From NCBI RefSeq assembly GCF_014652855.1, contig NZ_BMZP01000008.1, forward strand, positions 62,001-126,000: a stretch of DNA of 64,000 bases. Direction: 5' to 3'. The first letter of the stretch is position 1, and the number at the start of each line of letters is the position of its first letter. Origin of the DNA: Novosphingobium pokkalii. GTDB lineage: Bacteria; Pseudomonadota; Alphaproteobacteria; Sphingomonadales; Sphingomonadaceae. Positions 62,504 to 64,000 of this stretch are shown piece after piece. The notes beneath the pieces were generated by a model. The model saw nothing but the letters and a program-made list of their open reading frames with translations, ran no database searches and was not told the DNA's origin. The position numbers and the translations under genes were made by a program.

Positions 62504-64000
62504 ATGCCAGACCTGTCCCGCATCCTTTCCGCCCGCAGCCCGCTGACGCTTGCCAGCGTGGCGCGGGGCGCGCAGCCGCTGGTCATGGCCGATCTTGCCC
62601 GCGCGGCTGCGGCGGCCAAGGCACAAGGCCGCTGCGTGTTCATCACCAGCGACGATGCAGCCCTGCGCGCGGTGGTGGAAAGCGCGGCGTTCTTTGCGCC
62701 CGAACTGGACGTGATCGATTTCCCGGCGTGGGACTGCCTGCCGTTCGACCGCGCCTCCCCCGCCCTGTCGATCAGCGCGCGGCGGCTGGCGGCGCTGCAA
62801 AAGTTGCAGCACAAGCGCGACGGGCGGCCGCAACTGCTGGTCTCAACGATCAATGCCGTGCTGCAACGCACGCTCACCCCGTTCCGCATCCGCGAATCCA
62901 CCCGCCTGTTGACGCCGGGCGTGGAAATCGGCCGCGAAAGTCTGATCGCCCTGCTTCAGCGCCAGGGCTATTCGCGTACCGATACGGTGGTGGACGCGGG
63001 CGAATATGCCGTGCGCGGCTCGGTCTTCGATATCTACCCCACCGGGCTGGATCATGGGCTGCGGCTCGATTTCTTCGGCGATGAGCTGGAAACGCTGCGC
63101 CTGTTCGATCCCACCACGCAGCGTTCGGTGCAGCCGGTGGAAACCCACCTGCTGCTGCCCGCCAGCGAAGCTCTCCTCGACGAAGCCTCGATCAAGCGCT
63201 TCCGCAGCCGCTATCGCGAGATCTTCGGCGCCAATGCCACCAGCGACGCGCTCTATCAGGCGGTGAGCGAAGGCCGCCGCCTGGCCGGCATGGAACACTG
63301 GCTGCCCTTGCTCGAAGAGCGGATGGTCACGCTGTTCGACCATCTGGGCGAAGGCGATCTGGTGGTGCTCGATGCCGCCGCCGCCAAGGCTGCGGAAAGC
63401 CGGCTGGACGATATCGCGGACTATTACGCCGCGCGCACCGAGGCGTCGGCCCGCCAATCGGGCACCTACCGCCCGTTGAAGCCCGATGCGCTCTATCTCT
63501 CGCGCGATGAACTCGATCGCGCTTTGGCGGGCTGGCCGGCGCACCGCACCACGATCTTTGCCGAGCCGGAAAGCGCCAGCGTGGTCGACTTCGGCTTTGC
63601 CAGCTCGCGCGATTTCACGCCCGATCGCGCGCAGGGCGTCAATATCTACGAAGCGGCGGCCAAGCACCTGGCTGCGCTGGGCACGCGCGGCCTGAAGCCG
63701 ATCGTCGCGGCCTATACCACCGGCTCGCGCGCACGGCTGGCCTCGCTGCTGGCGGAAGCCGGCAAGCAGGCCCCTGCCCTTGCGGACACCTGGCAGGAAG
63801 CGCTGGGCCTGGCCGCATCGGGCCGTCCGGTCGCGGTGGTCCTGCCGCTCGAACAAGGCTTTGCCAACGACAGCCTCGAACTGCTGACCGAGCAGGACAT
63901 CCTGGGCGACCGCCTGGTGCGCCGCAAGAAGAAGCGCAAGGACGCCGACGCTTTCCTGGCTGAACTCTCGGCACTGACACCGGGCGATCTGGTGGTCCAC
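62504..64000 (+). CDS. mfd: Transcription-repair coupling factor Mfd (N-terminal part, runs off the right edge)
   Basis: The first 499 codons are present and the frame is open to the end of the window. Mfd releases RNA polymerase stalled at lesions and recruits UvrA. The UvrB-like N-terminal module shows FITSDDAALRAVVESA, DVIDFPAWDCLPFDRASP, and DTVVDAGEYAVRGSVFDIYP with RLDFFGDELETLRLFDP. The segment ends at the RNA-polymerase-interacting region, LTEQDILGDRLVRRKKK and LSALTPGDLVVH. The helicase domain lies beyond the window. It starts 38 bases after the last repeat. Confidence 0.95.
   Translation, partial: MPDLSRILSARSPLTLASVARGAQPLVMADLARAAAAAKAQGRCVFITSDDAALRAVVESAAFFAPELDVIDFPAWDCLPFDRASPALSISARRLAALQKLQHKRDGRPQLLVSTINAVLQRTLTPFRIRESTRLLTPGVEIGRESLIALLQRQGYSRTDTVVDAGEYAVRGSVFDIYPTGLDHGLRLDFFGDELETLRLFDPTTQRSVQPVETHLLLPASEALLDEASIKRFRSRYREIFGANATSDALYQAVSEGRRLAGMEHWLPLLEERMVTLFDHLGEGDLVVLDAAAAKAAESRLDDIADYYAARTEASARQSGTYRPLKPDALYLSRDELDRALAGWPAHRTTIFAEPESASVVDFGFASSRDFTPDRAQGVNIYEAAAKHLAALGTRGLKPIVAAYTTGSRARLASLLAEAGKQAPALADTWQEALGLAASGRPVAVVLPLEQGFANDSLELLTEQDILGDRLVRRKKKRKDADAFLAELSALTPGDLVVH

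Overview
The window is a gene-dense, GC-rich (roughly two-thirds G+C) chromosomal segment of an alphaproteobacterium, most likely a sphingomonad (Novosphingobium/Sphingomonas type). Supporting signs are the conserved blocks yraN-rsmI-lipoprotein, mreBCD-mrdA-rodA, glyQ-glyS next to ppdK, comEC/gltX/gltA and recG/sdhE/mfd. Others are a Caulobacter-like polarity protein with a CtrA box, a class of TonB receptor common in this group, and scattered inverted-pair repeats of the type seen across sphingomonad genomes. I see no prophage, insertion sequence, integrase or CRISPR array. Two genes run off the ends: yraN at the left and mfd at the right.

Layout. 1-10.5 kb: yraN/rsmI diverge from an LpoA-like lipoprotein, then parE, a chemoreceptor, a secreted unknown, a TonB-like protein, a GST, a GFA-family protein and a small outer-membrane barrel. 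10.5-18 kb: a NamZ-like muramidase coupled to a DOMON-like protein, tyrS, a PilZ protein, an MFS exporter, cysK, a dienelactone hydrolase, a MerR regulator and hisI. 18-20 kb: an unannotated stretch that looks like a structured RNA with its own terminator, then comF and a methyltransferase. 20-28 kb: ppdK, glyS and glyQ (the last two separated by repeats) and two TraB/GumN paralogues. 28-37 kb: rplY, pth, a PEP-CTERM protein behind a sigma-54 promoter, a TPR lipoprotein, ychF, a MaoC-type hydratase, two lipoproteins and mutL. 37-43 kb: the cell-elongation operon mreB-mreC-mreD-mrdA-rodA. 43-49 kb: three tandem tRNA-Lys genes, comEC, gltX and gltA. 49-56.5 kb: a probable cell-cycle/polarity locus. 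56.5-64 kb: a DoxX-like protein, a TonB-dependent receptor, recG, sdhE and mfd.

The most interesting region is 49.6-56.5 kb. A TipN-like coiled-coil polarity scaffold diverges from an operon encoding an Hpt-like protein, a degenerate nucleotidyltransferase-like membrane protein, an unrecognised protein and a histidine-kinase-like protein. Both the Hpt-like and the kinase-like proteins have lost the phospho-accepting histidine. The shared promoter carries an exact CtrA box (TTAA-N7-TTAAC). I infer a non-phosphotransferring signalling module tied to cell polarity. Other leads are the candidate structured RNA at about 18.13-18.36 kb, a sigma-54 promoter with upstream repeats before the PEP-CTERM gene, and a 16-base MerR-type box shared by the MerR locus and the MaoC gene.

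Many genes serve the cell envelope: LpoA-like lipoprotein, NamZ-like muramidase, MreBCD/PBP2/RodA, TraB/GumN proteins, several lipoproteins and the TonB proteins. The rest is mostly core informational machinery (ParE, TyrRS, GlyRS, GluRS, L25, Pth, YchF, MutL, RecG, Mfd, RsmI) and central metabolism (PPDK, citrate synthase, cysteine synthase, HisI).
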